Shown: in pieces, positions 52,996 to 62,121 of the stretch
How positions within the stretch are numbered: position 1 is the first letter of the stretch
Layout of the letters: each line of letters opens with the position of its first letter
Translations under genes and position numbers: made by a program
Source: Aminivibrio pyruvatiphilus
GTDB taxonomy: Bacteria > Synergistota > Synergistia > Synergistales > Aminobacteriaceae
Assembly (NCBI RefSeq): GCF_004366815.1
Contig: NZ_SORI01000008.1
Coordinates: 1-64,000 of the forward strand
Length of the DNA: 64,000 nt
Direction of reading: 5' to 3'
Notes under the pieces: generated by a model
What the model saw: only the letters and a program-made list of their open reading frames with translations
Told to the model about the DNA's origin: nothing
The model's database searches: none

Positions 52996-53457
52996 TCAGT
53001 GGTGGTAGTCCACTCCTCTGAGGATTGTACATGCCCTGTATATCTGTTCCGCGAGAAATACGAGGCAGAGCTCGTGGGGCATGGTCATCTTCGAGAGCGA
53101 GAGGGAATGATCCGCCCTGTCCCTTACTTCCCCGGCCAGTCCGAATGCCCCTCCGATGACGAACACGATCCTTCCCTCCGAATCATCGAGCCTTGCCGAA
53201 AGCCACCGGGCAAAAGAGAGGCTGTCCGTTTCCCCGCCCCCCTCGTCCAGGATCACCACGTAATCCCGTTCCCGGATCTTCTTCAGTATTTCCTTTCCCT
53301 CCCGCTCCACCTTCCGGGCGGCATTGCCGTCCTTCGACTCCGGTGCGGATTCGAGGCCCACTTTAAGGAAAGGAGCGGTCCGCTGGAAATAACGATCCGC
53401 CAGGGCGGCACAATGGCCGTCCTTTGCTTTTCCGACACTAAGAATAATGATTTTCAT
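52996..53457 (-). CDS. rlmH: 23S rRNA (pseudouridine1915-N3)-methyltransferase RlmH
   Basis: This 153-residue SPOUT methyltransferase starts MKIIILSVGKAKD and has the SAM-binding knot FVIGGAFGLAGEV and the C-terminal HELCLVFLAEQIYRA. The ATG at 53455-53457 lies inside the end of the V-ATPase D gene (20-nt overlap). The 34-residue upstream extension is a shadow of that gene. Confidence 0.95.
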   Translation of the reverse strand: MKIIILSVGKAKDGHCAALADRYFQRTAPFLKVGLESAPESKDGNAARKVEREGKEILKKIRERDYVVILDEGGGETDSLSFARWLSARLDDSEGRIVFVIGGAFGLAGEVRDRADHSLSLSKMTMPHELCLVFLAEQIYRACTILRGVDYHH

Positions 53458-54130
53458 AGTGTGTGTCCAGTATATTTTCCCTATTTCCCGCCGGGGCCGA
53501 CCGTTTCTTCTTCCCCACTCTCTTTGCCACGAACTTTTCCTGCCGTTCCCTCTCGGCAAGAAGATCCTCTATCCGTTTCACCTCTTTCCCCAGGGAGGGA
53601 AGGACCACATGCTCAAGCGTATTTATCTTCAGGGTGGTCCTGGAAAGTTCCCGTTCTATGGCACTGATCTTCGTCTTGAGGTTGATGTACCTCCAGACGC
53701 AGTCTTCGCTTTCTCCCAGGGCTTTCAGGAGATCCTCCACCGAGAGGGAGGTCACGGCGGGGTCGAAGGGAAGCTTCCATGAAAGACGATCCCTGTCCTC
53801 CGGCGAAGGGGAAAAAGAGGAATACCGGCATCCCATGACGGATTTCTTTTCCACCCGGACCGGAAGGGGATCGTTTCCGGCGGAAAGATAGCGGACGGCG
53901 CCGTCGCCCTCGAAGAGCCTCACCAGGGAATACAGGAAGGTGATCCTCCCCGCGGCGAGAAAAAAGGCTTTTTCTGTCTCCCGGAAGAGCCGCCGCTCCT
54001 CGTCCACTGCCCGGACCAGGGCGTCCCGTTTCCTTTCGAGGAGCCTCTTTCCATGGCTCACGGCAATTATGCGCCGCCGGGTGGACAGAAGGTGCTCCCT
54101 CGTGGGGGGACCGGACGACCTGCCGTTCAT
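53438..54130 (-). CDS. V/A-type ATP synthase subunit D (central stalk)
   Basis: This 230-residue protein is mostly helical: an N-terminal helix (REHLLSTRRRIIAVSHGKRL) and a long C-terminal helix (LKTKISAIERELSRTTLKIN) that form the rotor coiled coil, with a ~100-residue insert between. It connects the catalytic A3B3 head to the membrane ring. It overlaps atpB by 4 nt and ends the ATPase gene set. Confidence 0.9.
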   Translation of the reverse strand: MNGRSSGPPTREHLLSTRRRIIAVSHGKRLLERKRDALVRAVDEERRLFRETEKAFFLAAGRITFLYSLVRLFEGDGAVRYLSAGNDPLPVRVEKKSVMGCRYSSFSPSPEDRDRLSWKLPFDPAVTSLSVEDLLKALGESEDCVWRYINLKTKISAIERELSRTTLKINTLEHVVLPSLGKEVKRIEDLLAERERQEKFVAKRVGKKKRSAPAGNRENILDTHYENHYS

Positions 54131-55524
54131 GGCTCCCGGGGAAGGGCCGAATAGCCCAGGTTTTCCGCCACGTAGCTCTCAGGCAGCTTGAAGAGCTCGC
54201 TCCTGGGAAGGGTTTCAAGGCATTTCCATGCGGATCGCTCAGATTCCGCCAGGGTTCTTCGTGCGCCTCCCTGACCGAGGAATGTTTTTTCGAACGCCGC
54301 GGCGAACCCGAGATACTGTTTTTCCACGGCGGTGAGCCCGTCATCGCCCACGATGAGCCGCATCCGTTCCACTTCCCTGGCCCTGGCATACGAGGCGTAG
54401 AGCTGATCCGCGAGGGCCCTGTGCTCCGGGAAGGTCTTTCCCCTTCCTATTCCCTTGTTCATCAGCCTGCTCAGGCAGGGAAGAACGTCGACGGGAGGGT
54501 AGACCCCCCGTTCCTGGATTCTCCTGTCGAGCACGATCTGCCCCTCGGTAATGTAGCCCGAGAGGTCCACCACCGGGTGGGTCATGTCATCGTCCGGCAT
54601 GGTGATGATGGGAATCTGGGTGACGCTTCCCGGCGCTCCAGCAATGCAGCCCGCCCGCTCGTACAGCTCGGCCAGATCGGAATACATGTAGCCGGGGTAG
54701 CCCCTTCTCCCCGGCACTTCCTCCCTGGCGGCCGCCACTTCCCTCAGGGCGTCGCAGTAGGCCAGCATGTCGGTCATCACCACGAGGACATTGTAGCCCC
54801 TCGAAAAGGCGAAGTATTCCGCCGCCGCAAGGGCGACCCTGGGCGTGAGCAGACGCTCCACCGTCGAGTCGCCGGCGAGGTTCAGAAAGAACACGCCGTT
54901 CCGCAGGGCGCCCGACTTCCGGAAGGAATCCATAAAAAACTGGGCTTCTCTCCGGGTAATGCCCAGAGCGGCGAAGACCACGAGGAAGGGCTCTTCCGAG
55001 CCCGGAATCCTTGCCCCGCTCACGATCTGGACGGCCAGCTCGTTGGCGGGCAGGCCCGCCCCGGAAAACACGGGCAGTTTCTGCCCCCGGACGAGGGTGT
55101 TCATGAGGTCCAGGGCGGATACCCCCGTTTCCACGAAAATATCCGGGCTGCTCCTCCGCACCGGGTTGATGGGAGAGCCTCCCACAGCGAGAAATTCATC
55201 GGCGAAGCCGGCGGACAGACCGTCCAGGGGGTTTCCCCTCCCGTCGAATACACGGCCTATCAGTCCGTCTCCGGCGGGAATCCTGAGGACGTCCCGCTCA
55301 AGCCACACGGTGACGCTCCCGGGGGCAAGCCCCATGGTCCCCTCGAACACCTGGATGACCGAAAGGTCCCCGTCGATCTGGAGGATCCGTCCCGTTCGTC
55401 TTTCCGAACCCGACTCCACTGCGACAAGTTCGCCGCAGGCGGGCCCGGCGATTCCCCTCACGAAAAGAAGGGGACCGCTTATGCCCTCAACCCTCCTGAA
55501 TCCTTCCCGGTACAGGGCCGTCAT
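54127..55524 (-). CDS. V/A-type ATP synthase subunit B (regulatory)
   Basis: This ~465-residue subunit belongs to the ATPase alpha/beta superfamily but lacks a Walker A motif: the region reads SGAGLPANELAVQI where catalytic subunits have GxxGxGKT. The segments DGRGNPLDG and DLAELYERAG are kept. The ATG at 55522-55524 overlaps the atpA stop (ATGA) and follows GAGGTG. Confidence 0.95.
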   Translation of the reverse strand: MTALYREGFRRVEGISGPLLFVRGIAGPACGELVAVESGSERRTGRILQIDGDLSVIQVFEGTMGLAPGSVTVWLERDVLRIPAGDGLIGRVFDGRGNPLDGLSAGFADEFLAVGGSPINPVRRSSPDIFVETGVSALDLMNTLVRGQKLPVFSGAGLPANELAVQIVSGARIPGSEEPFLVVFAALGITRREAQFFMDSFRKSGALRNGVFFLNLAGDSTVERLLTPRVALAAAEYFAFSRGYNVLVVMTDMLAYCDALREVAAAREEVPGRRGYPGYMYSDLAELYERAGCIAGAPGSVTQIPIITMPDDDMTHPVVDLSGYITEGQIVLDRRIQERGVYPPVDVLPCLSRLMNKGIGRGKTFPEHRALADQLYASYARAREVERMRLIVGDDGLTAVEKQYLGFAAAFEKTFLGQGGARRTLAESERSAWKCLETLPRSELFKLPESYVAENLGYSALPREP

Positions 55525-57281
55525 TGGGGCATCACCTCGATTTTTTCGAGCTCCGCCGCCAGGCGGCTCCTCCATTTCTCCCCGCGTGCCGCCATTTCTT
55601 CCTTTCCGAGAACCCTCAGCGCCAGGAGTTCCGACCGGAGAGGCAGCGCGGCCGCCTGGTCAAAGATGATCCCCCGCGAGAGGGCTGACCGGACGGTCCG
55701 GTCGCATTCCCTCAACTGGAGGAGGTAGACCTTCTGCAGTTCAGGGGCGAAAGAGGCGTCCTCAGGGGCAAAGGCGTTCTGCTGCAAGAACAGCACCCTG
55801 GCAAGTTCAGCCATGAAGAGGGTCCACTTGTCCTCCTCGGAGAGACCGTCCCTGCCCACCAGCTGGACAAGGTCGAGAAGGGACTGTTCTTTTTCCAGCA
55901 GGTCCCTGAGGTACTCCCTGAGGGTGAACCATTCCTCCCCGAGGTTCTCCCGGAACCACGGGGCGAGCATTCCCTCGTAGAGGGTATAGCTCTGGCGCCA
56001 GTTGATGGCGGGAAAATGGCGCTGCTGGGCCAGCCCTTTGTCCAGTGCCCAGAATGCGCCGGACATGCGGAGGCTCGCCTGGGTCACCGGTTCCGAGAAA
56101 TCTCCCCCGGCGGGGGAAACGGCGTTCACCACCGTGATGGAACCCTTTCTTGACGGCGATCCCAGGGCTTCCGCCCTCCCCGCCCGTTCGTAATACTGGG
56201 CGAGCCTCGAGCCGAGATAGGCGGGATATCCCTCTTCCCCGGGCATCTCCTCGAGGCGGCCGCCGATCTCCCTGAGGGCCTCCGCCCAGCGGGACGTGGA
56301 ATCGGCCATGATGGCCACGTTATAGCCCATGTCACGGAAATACTCTCCCATGGTCATTCCGAGGTAGATGCTCGCCTCCCTGGCAGCCACGGGCATATTG
56401 GAAGTGTTGGCCACGAGGATCGTCCGGTCCATGAGAGGGCCGCCGGTCACGGGATCCACAAGTCCCGGGAATTCCTCCAGGACCTCGGTCATCTCGTTTC
56501 CCCGCTCGCCGCACCCGATATAGATGATGATGTCGGCGGAACTCCACTTCGCCAGGGACTGCTGCGTTACCGTCTTGCCCGTGCCGAACCCTCCGGGCAG
56601 AACCGCCGCACCGCCCAGGGGCACGGGGAAGAGGGTGTCGAGAATCCTCTGCCCGGTCAGCAGGGGAATTTCAAAGGGAAGGCGCCGCTTCACCGGCCGG
56701 GGCACCCTGACCCGCCATTTCTGAATCATGGTGTACTCCCGCCCGTCCTCGAGCCGCGCAAGCGGTTCGTCCGGAGCGTACCCGCCCGCCGGGGCGATCC
56801 AGGCGGCCCTGCCCGGCGGCTGGTCGGAGGGAACCATCACGGAATGGAGAAAGGTCGGATTTTCCCGGGCTGTGCCCAGAAGATCCCCTGCCGAGAGGGT
56901 GTCGCCCGGGGCAGCCGCAGGTTCAAAGGCATATTTGCCGGCCGTGTTCCGCCGGCCGGGATTCGCGCCCCTGGGAAGAAAGATGCCTGCCTCTCCCAGG
57001 ACGTCAAGGGGACGGCCGATGCCGTCGAAAACGCCGCCCAGGAGCCCAGGCCCGAGATCCACCGAAAGAAGGTCGTCCTCGAACACCACGGGCGCCCCAG
57101 AGGCTATGCCGTCCGTATCCTCGTATACCTGGACGCGGACGCAGGACCGTTCAATGCGGATCACTTCCCCGAGAAGCCCCTCCGCCCCGACCCTCGCCAC
57201 TTCGAACATGGCGGCGGGCCTCTCCGGGATCACCGTCACCACGGGCCCCGAAACACCCACCACTCTTCCTCTTTTGTCCAT
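55521..57281 (-). CDS. V/A-type ATP synthase subunit A (catalytic)
   Basis: This ~586-residue catalytic subunit has the V/A-type P-loop GGFGTGKTVTQQ near residue 232, the catalytic region IIYIGCGERGNEMTEVLEEF, and the large non-homologous insert (~115-180) that separates V/A from F-type subunits. The ATG at 57279-57281 follows GAGGTGA at 8 nt and lies 8 nt after atpF; the longer open frame is a shadow of atpF. Confidence 0.96.
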   Translation of the reverse strand: MDKRGRVVGVSGPVVTVIPERPAAMFEVARVGAEGLLGEVIRIERSCVRVQVYEDTDGIASGAPVVFEDDLLSVDLGPGLLGGVFDGIGRPLDVLGEAGIFLPRGANPGRRNTAGKYAFEPAAAPGDTLSAGDLLGTARENPTFLHSVMVPSDQPPGRAAWIAPAGGYAPDEPLARLEDGREYTMIQKWRVRVPRPVKRRLPFEIPLLTGQRILDTLFPVPLGGAAVLPGGFGTGKTVTQQSLAKWSSADIIIYIGCGERGNEMTEVLEEFPGLVDPVTGGPLMDRTILVANTSNMPVAAREASIYLGMTMGEYFRDMGYNVAIMADSTSRWAEALREIGGRLEEMPGEEGYPAYLGSRLAQYYERAGRAEALGSPSRKGSITVVNAVSPAGGDFSEPVTQASLRMSGAFWALDKGLAQQRHFPAINWRQSYTLYEGMLAPWFRENLGEEWFTLREYLRDLLEKEQSLLDLVQLVGRDGLSEEDKWTLFMAELARVLFLQQNAFAPEDASFAPELQKVYLLQLRECDRTVRSALSRGIIFDQAAALPLRSELLALRVLGKEEMAARGEKWRSRLAAELEKIEVMPQ

Positions 57282-57289
57282 GTGTGCCG

Positions 57290-57556
57290 TCACCTCATCT
57301 CCCCGCTTTCGCAGGAAGGAAACTGGATCCAGACAGGATCGGCCGATTTTTCCAGCCGCCGTCTGACCGATTCCGGGAGCCCGTCGAACCACTCCTTCTC
57401 CACCGCCACGAAAGCGGCCCTCTCCGCAGAAAGAGCGGCAAAAACAGATGCCGACTCCCCCGGAGACTCACAGGGAAGGGGTACAAGTCCGAGAAGGGAC
57501 CACAGGTCCGCAAAAACCTGGCTTCCCACGGCAAATCCCCTTCCCGTTTCAGCCAT
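57290..57556 (-). CDS. V/A-type ATP synthase subunit F
   Basis: This ~88-residue protein fits subunit F by size, order between C and A, and an alpha/beta pattern (RGFAVGSQVFADLWSLLGL, AAFVAVEKEWFDGLP, DPVWIQFPS). The sequence is divergent and is assigned mainly by position. The ATG at 57554-57556 follows GGGAGG and overlaps atpC by 8 nt. Confidence 0.75.
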   Translation of the reverse strand: MAETGRGFAVGSQVFADLWSLLGLVPLPCESPGESASVFAALSAERAAFVAVEKEWFDGLPESVRRRLEKSADPVWIQFPSCESGEMR

Positions 57557-58610
57557 GGTGTCCCTCCCCGGGGAGGAAAAGATGCCGTTCCAGCTCCGCG
57601 GCCGGCATGCGCAGCGACAGGCCCACGGCGAGCAGGGAAAGGTTCTTCCATTCCTGTACCACCTGGGCCGCATACCCGAGGGACACGTCGGCGCCGAGAA
57701 GGTTCTTTCTGTAGAGGCTTGTCTGCCACTCGTAAAAATGCCGCTGGAAGGACCGGAAAAGGTCGGAACGGGTTTTCTCCCCGTGTTTTCCGGGAACAAA
57801 GGACCATCCTGAGCCGGAAAAAAGCTTATGGGGATCGTCCAGGGTCTCGAGGGCTTCCTGTGAAAAGCCCCAGCCTCCGGGAAGAAAAGCCCGTTCCCCT
57901 GCGGTCTCTTCCCCGGGGCGGAGCCAGATGCTGAAATTCCAGAGATCCGTCAGCCTGCCGAGATATTCCGCCATTCTCCTGCCGTTCTCGTTGTTCTTCC
58001 CCCTGATCCGTTCTCTCCACCGGGAGAACCAGCCGGAATAAAGAGCCCGCTCAGCCCGGAAGAGATCTCCCGTTTCATGGAGCACCCGGTAGGACTCACC
58101 CAGGATGCGGGCGAAGTCATGATTTTCCTCGTGGCAGCGGACAGCCCCGTCAGCCGGAGTGGGGCATTTTTTCCACAGGTCGTCATAAAAGGAAGGATCC
58201 GCGAGGGAATACCTGTGCCATGCGGGGGAATTCCCCGGACGGATTCCTCCCGGTGAAGCCCGGAGAAGAATCCGCCCGTTGTGGAGGTCGCCCAGTGAAA
58301 GGATCACTGAAAAAAAAAGGAGGCTTTCTCCCCGCGCAAGGGATGCGGTTTCCTGCAGAATATCCGCCGCGCCCCCGGCCAGGGCGTTTTCGATCCGGCC
58401 GAGGAGCGATCCCCCGCCGGTGGCGAGCTGCTCTCGGTATCTCTGGCCGTACCGGCTTTCGAGCAGGAAGAGCTCCATGTCCTCAAGGGAGCCGGAAGCA
58501 AGCCGGAAGAAGACTTCCCTTCCGAGAAGCCGGGTCCCCCTCGCCCTGACGACGGCGTTCAGATATTCATAATTGGGAGATTCGCCGGTGAATTTCTGTG
58601 AAGGAATCAT
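57549..58610 (-). CDS. V/A-type ATP synthase subunit C (rotor-ring adaptor)
   Basis: This 353-residue helical protein has the V-ATPase C/AC39 pattern: YEYLNAVVRARGTRLLGREV near the N-terminus and DLWNFSIWLRPGEE in the centre. It couples the central stalk to the c-ring. The start lies inside atpE with no clear ribosome-binding site, so translation is probably coupled. Confidence 0.85.
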   Translation of the reverse strand: MIPSQKFTGESPNYEYLNAVVRARGTRLLGREVFFRLASGSLEDMELFLLESRYGQRYREQLATGGGSLLGRIENALAGGAADILQETASLARGESLLFFSVILSLGDLHNGRILLRASPGGIRPGNSPAWHRYSLADPSFYDDLWKKCPTPADGAVRCHEENHDFARILGESYRVLHETGDLFRAERALYSGWFSRWRERIRGKNNENGRRMAEYLGRLTDLWNFSIWLRPGEETAGERAFLPGGWGFSQEALETLDDPHKLFSGSGWSFVPGKHGEKTRSDLFRSFQRHFYEWQTSLYRKNLLGADVSLGYAAQVVQEWKNLSLLAVGLSLRMPAAELERHLFLPGEGHHG

Positions 58611-59202
58611 GCATGAGCCGGGACAGCCTGAGGGAAAAACGGGAGGACATCCTTCCCCACCGCGTGAGGAGGGTATTGTCTAAAATTTCGTTTTCCGTCT
58701 CGGCCCGGCAGCCACCCCATCCGTTCAGATTTGCTTCCCGTATTTCCACTCCCTCGAAAAGGCTTCTGTTTTCTGCCGTTTCCCGGAGCAGTTCAGCGTC
58801 ACCCTTCTCCACAAGAAGAACGGCAGGCCTGCCGCAGGCCCCCAGAACCTCTTCGGCGAGCCGGGCAAGAATTCGGCCGTACCCTTCCCTGTCGAAAGAG
58901 CGGAACGTTTCGGCCATCTTCCGGAGTTCCTCCCCGAAGGAAGTGCCCAGGTTCGAAAACTCACCGAGAAAGAAAGCCCCCGCGGAAGCGGAAGCGCTTT
59001 TTCGCTTCTCTGCGGCCAGAAAACGGAAGCGTTCTTCCTGCTCCTTCCGAAGGGCTGACACTTTTTTCTGGACAGAAAGTCTCCTGGCGGCGATGAGATC
59101 GGCGATCTCGTCGTCCCGGTTCCTTTCCAGAAGACGGACTTTCTCAAGGTGCTCCCTTGCGAGAGCCTCCTTGAAGGACTCGAGGTCCTTCCCGCCGGTC
59201 AT
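58567..59202 (-). CDS. V/A-type ATP synthase subunit E (peripheral stalk)
   Basis: This ~211-residue protein has an N-terminal coiled coil (ESFKEALAREHLEKVRLLER through ~residue 60) and a C-terminal alpha/beta domain, as in subunit E. The ATG at 59200-59202 starts 5 nt after the K-subunit stop; the upstream 67-codon extension is a shadow of that gene. Position between K and C is standard. Confidence 0.85.
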   Translation of the reverse strand: MTGGKDLESFKEALAREHLEKVRLLERNRDDEIADLIAARRLSVQKKVSALRKEQEERFRFLAAEKRKSASASAGAFFLGEFSNLGTSFGEELRKMAETFRSFDREGYGRILARLAEEVLGACGRPAVLLVEKGDAELLRETAENRSLFEGVEIREANLNGWGGCRAETENEILDNTLLTRWGRMSSRFSLRLSRLMHDSFTEIHRRISQL

Positions 59203-59206
59203 TGTC

Positions 59207-59425
59207 TCAGGCGAACTGGAGAATGAGCATGATGGCCACCACGAAACCGAGGATGACCATGGTCTCCGGAATGGCTTCGAGAATGATGATGGTGCCTCCC
59301 GTTTCCGGTTTTTCCGCCACGGTTCCGGCGCCCGCGCTTCCGATTTTCGCCTGGGCGTAGGCTGTGGCAACGGCGGGGATTCCGACCGCAAGGGCCGCTG
59401 CAAGGGCTATGAGTGCTTTTTCCAC
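59207..59425 (-). CDS. V/A-type ATP synthase proteolipid subunit K (c-ring)
   Basis: This 72-residue single-hairpin proteolipid has two membrane helices (~4-25 and ~47-70). The ion-binding carboxylate is the glutamate in AIPETMVILGF; a helix-1 glutamine in AYAQAKIGSAG aligns with the conserved glutamine of V/A-type rings. The GTG at 59423-59425 follows AAGGAG at 9 nt and overlaps atpI by 19 nt. Na+ or H+ specificity cannot be settled by eye. Confidence 0.93.
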   Translation of the reverse strand: MEKALIALAAALAVGIPAVATAYAQAKIGSAGAGTVAEKPETGGTIIILEAIPETMVILGFVVAIMLILQFA

Positions 59426-61314
59426 GAGGATCCGCTCCTTCGCTGAAATGGTGTGTATTCTTTCCCGTTACCGGAATAAAACTTGCCGAAGAACTCCACG
59501 TAGTGCAGCCTGGCCGAATGGAGGCCCGAACCTCCTATGGCCAGCACGAAATTCAGGAGGTGAATCATGAGGGCAAGAAAGATGCCGAAGACGGACAGTC
59601 CGAAGACATCGAGAAACTTCGAGGCCACGAGGGCCAGGATGGCGGAGGAAAGGCCGATGGCCGCGATTCTGACGTAGCTGATGATATTGCCGATGCTGCC
59701 CAGGGTCTCGATGATGCCGCCGATGCCCCCGCCCCTGATGAGAAGGGCGAGACCGATGACCAGGAGGGAAAGGGGCACTGTGAAAATCCCTCCGGGCAGT
59801 TTCCCCCTCAGGGCTGTAAGCCCCGCCACAAGGGCAAGAAGTACGGCCAGGTTTCCCGCCTTTTCCATCCAGAGATGACGGTGCCTGTTCCTTATTCCCT
59901 GGTATATGCCCAGGAGAAGCCCGAAAAACACGTGGGCGGCGCCCAGGGCTATGGTAAACACCACCACCGGGAGAACGCTCACCGACCGCTCCAGCCACAG
60001 GGGTTCCAGATGGAACAGCCTGTGCCCCGCGTCGCCGAAGGATTCGCCCCAGGCCGCTCCCCAGACAATGCTCCAGAGGGAAACGGAGAGGAGAATGGAG
60101 CCTATGTCCCGGAGCAGGGGGCGGACCGCTTTCTTCAGCTTCAGGGAAAGAAGAAGAATCAGCACTCCGTATCCCATGTCGCCGATCATGCACCCGGAAA
60201 AGAAGGGGAAGAAAATGGCCACGGCGGTCGTGGGGTCCACCCCGGAATAGGAGGGCGGCCGCAGAAGCTTCAGGAACAGTTCAAAGGGAGCGCAAAGGGG
60301 TGAATTTTTCAGGGATGTGGGCACACTGCTCCAGTCCTTTTCCCCCGGGTGTCTCCACTGGAGGAGCACATCGTCGCCGAACCGCCCTTTCATGGCTGAC
60401 ACCGTGGAATCGAGGGCGTCCTCGGGAAGCCACCCGTGGAGGGGGAAGGTGTCCTCGGAGGAACCGAGTCCGGCTTCCACCGCAGCCTGCTCCGTTCTGC
60501 CGTCGATGAAAAGGAACAGGGCGGCGAGCCGGGGCCCCCACTCGCCGGACGTCCGGCGCAGATCACCGGAAAGGGTCTCGATGCGGCCGGAAAGTTCTTC
60601 CATTTTTTTCCCGATGACGGGAAGGGAATGCTCCACGCTCACGCCGGAGCAGAACGGGGGCAGGTGCCAGGGAAGGGCCTTCCAGCGGGAAAGAATCGCC
60701 GAGGCCTCCTCTTCCAGTTCCGGGGAAACCCGGAGAGCCAGCACGCCGAGGGCGTCGTTTCCGGGAACGAAATGGTGCCGCCCCTCCCACGCCTCCCCTC
60801 CGGCGGAAAACGCCCCATGAAGAGCGCCGAGAGCCTGCTGGACCGTATTCTGCGGAATCAGCCACAGCGTCGTTGTTCCCGGGGATCCGGCATCGTCCCG
60901 CCGGAAGAATGCGGAAAAACGATCGAGGATATCCCTCGCCTTTTTCGCCCGGAGAAGGAGATCTTCTGCGGCCGTTCTTTCATCGAGAAGACCGGAGAGG
61001 CGTTTTCCGAATTCCTCCAGGCTTCTCTCGATTTCAGGGGCAAGTTCTTCGGGCGGAAGGGCTGAAAGCAGCTTTTCCGCATCGTCGATGCTCCCTTCGG
61101 AAAGAGAGGTCCATCCGTCCCAGCCGAGGGATTCAATGAGACCCAGCACCTTCCCCCGAAGAAGGCGCAGCATGTTCAGCCGTGCCGACTCTGTCCCGGA
61201 ACGCCGGCCGGCCTGCTCGAGGTGAAGCACGCCCAGCCGGTGAAGCTCCTCGATGATCTCCCGGCGCCTTCCTGCAACGCCCCAGAGAGCAAGGCGGATC
61301 ATTTTCCGTATCAC
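59407..61314 (-). CDS. V/A-type ATP synthase subunit I (stator a-subunit)
   Basis: This 635-residue protein has a soluble N-terminal half (~1-340) and a membrane half with about seven to eight helices. The essential arginine is in NIISYVRIAAIGLSSAI near residue 555. The start is a GTG at 61312-61314 overlapping the H-subunit stop (GTGA) with GGGAG 10 nt upstream. It forms the ion half-channels against the c-ring. Confidence 0.93.
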   Translation of the reverse strand: MIRKMIRLALWGVAGRRREIIEELHRLGVLHLEQAGRRSGTESARLNMLRLLRGKVLGLIESLGWDGWTSLSEGSIDDAEKLLSALPPEELAPEIERSLEEFGKRLSGLLDERTAAEDLLLRAKKARDILDRFSAFFRRDDAGSPGTTTLWLIPQNTVQQALGALHGAFSAGGEAWEGRHHFVPGNDALGVLALRVSPELEEEASAILSRWKALPWHLPPFCSGVSVEHSLPVIGKKMEELSGRIETLSGDLRRTSGEWGPRLAALFLFIDGRTEQAAVEAGLGSSEDTFPLHGWLPEDALDSTVSAMKGRFGDDVLLQWRHPGEKDWSSVPTSLKNSPLCAPFELFLKLLRPPSYSGVDPTTAVAIFFPFFSGCMIGDMGYGVLILLLSLKLKKAVRPLLRDIGSILLSVSLWSIVWGAAWGESFGDAGHRLFHLEPLWLERSVSVLPVVVFTIALGAAHVFFGLLLGIYQGIRNRHRHLWMEKAGNLAVLLALVAGLTALRGKLPGGIFTVPLSLLVIGLALLIRGGGIGGIIETLGSIGNIISYVRIAAIGLSSAILALVASKFLDVFGLSVFGIFLALMIHLLNFVLAIGGSGLHSARLHYVEFFGKFYSGNGKEYTPFQRRSGSSWKKHS

Positions 61315-61646
61315 GGTTCTTTTTCTCCCAGAACCATGGCGAAGAATTCTTCCTGAAGGGCTTTCAGGGCCGGCCCTCCGCCGATCCGCCCCGAAACGTC
61401 GTCCCTGATGGATGCGATTTCCCTCTCGAGACCGGCCGCAAGGAGTTCAAGGTCCTTCTCCCGGGCAGACCATTCCGCCTCCACCTTTCTCAGGGTCTCG
61501 GCCTCCATTTCGGAAAGACGAAGGAGCGCCTGGTCTCTGTCGAGACGGCACTCCCTTCGTTTCTGTTCATATTTTTCTTCCAGTTCGCCGGAAAAGCGGC
61601 GAATCTCTTCCTCTACTTCATCAAATTCTCCGGAAGGGGCGGACAT
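61311..61646 (-). CDS. V/A-type ATP synthase subunit H/G-like peripheral stalk protein
   Basis: This ~111-residue charged coiled-coil protein (EVEEEIRRFSGELEEKYEQK, then LRKVEAEWSAREKDLELLAA) is the first gene of the ATPase set and fits subunit H/G by size, composition and order. The start is uncertain: the ATG at 61646 lies 7 nt after the CBS gene; a GTG at 61664 overlaps it. No strong ribosome-binding site is seen for either. Confidence 0.75.
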   Translation of the reverse strand: MSAPSGEFDEVEEEIRRFSGELEEKYEQKRRECRLDRDQALLRLSEMEAETLRKVEAEWSAREKDLELLAAGLEREIASIRDDVSGRIGGGPALKALQEEFFAMVLGEKEP

Positions 61647-61653
61647 ATCCGTA

Positions 61654-62121
61654 TTATTCAGCACCGCGGCTCACGCTTTCTTCCATGAGAAACTCGCAGA
61701 ACGCCTCGCGGCTGATCATTCCTGCGAGCTTTCCGCTCTCCACCACGGGAAGCCGCTTTACCGACTTCCGGATCATCAGGTCCGCCACCGCCATGAGGCT
61801 TGTCTCGGGCTCCACGAAAATGGGATTCCGGTTCATGAAATCCCCCACCTTCTTGTTCCCGAAGGACCGGAACCTGGAGAGAAGAAGATCCTCTTCGTCC
61901 TCAAGAAAGGAAGAACGGGCTAGCACCTCGAGGTAGGTGGGAACGGCGGCTTTCAGAACATCGCTTTCCGACAGGAATCCCACAAGGTTCCAGTCCTCGT
62001 CGAGGACGGGGATACCCTGCAGGTTGTGGCTGTAGAGGACGTGAATGGCGTCATGCACCAGGTCGTCCTCCAGAACCGACGTGAGGTCGAAATTCATGAT
62101 GTCTTTTGCCGCGGTCTTCAT
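61654..62121 (-). CDS. Two-CBS-domain protein
   Basis: This 155-residue protein contains two CBS motifs (DIMNFDLTSVLEDDLVHDAI, then DFMNRNPIFVEPETSLMAVA) and no other domain. CBS pairs bind adenosine nucleotides and usually regulate a partner. Here it is coupled to the glycosyltransferase gene (ATGA overlap) and lies just before the ATPase genes, so sensing energy state for one of these is plausible but not shown. Confidence 0.9.
   Translation of the reverse strand: MKTAAKDIMNFDLTSVLEDDLVHDAIHVLYSHNLQGIPVLDEDWNLVGFLSESDVLKAAVPTYLEVLARSSFLEDEEDLLLSRFRSFGNKKVGDFMNRNPIFVEPETSLMAVADLMIRKSVKRLPVVESGKLAGMISREAFCEFLMEESVSRGAE

Noticed and set aside
54421-55728. 435-codon plus-strand open frame opposite the ATPase B gene
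   Set aside because: Antisense to a conserved ATPase gene; no coding features of its own.
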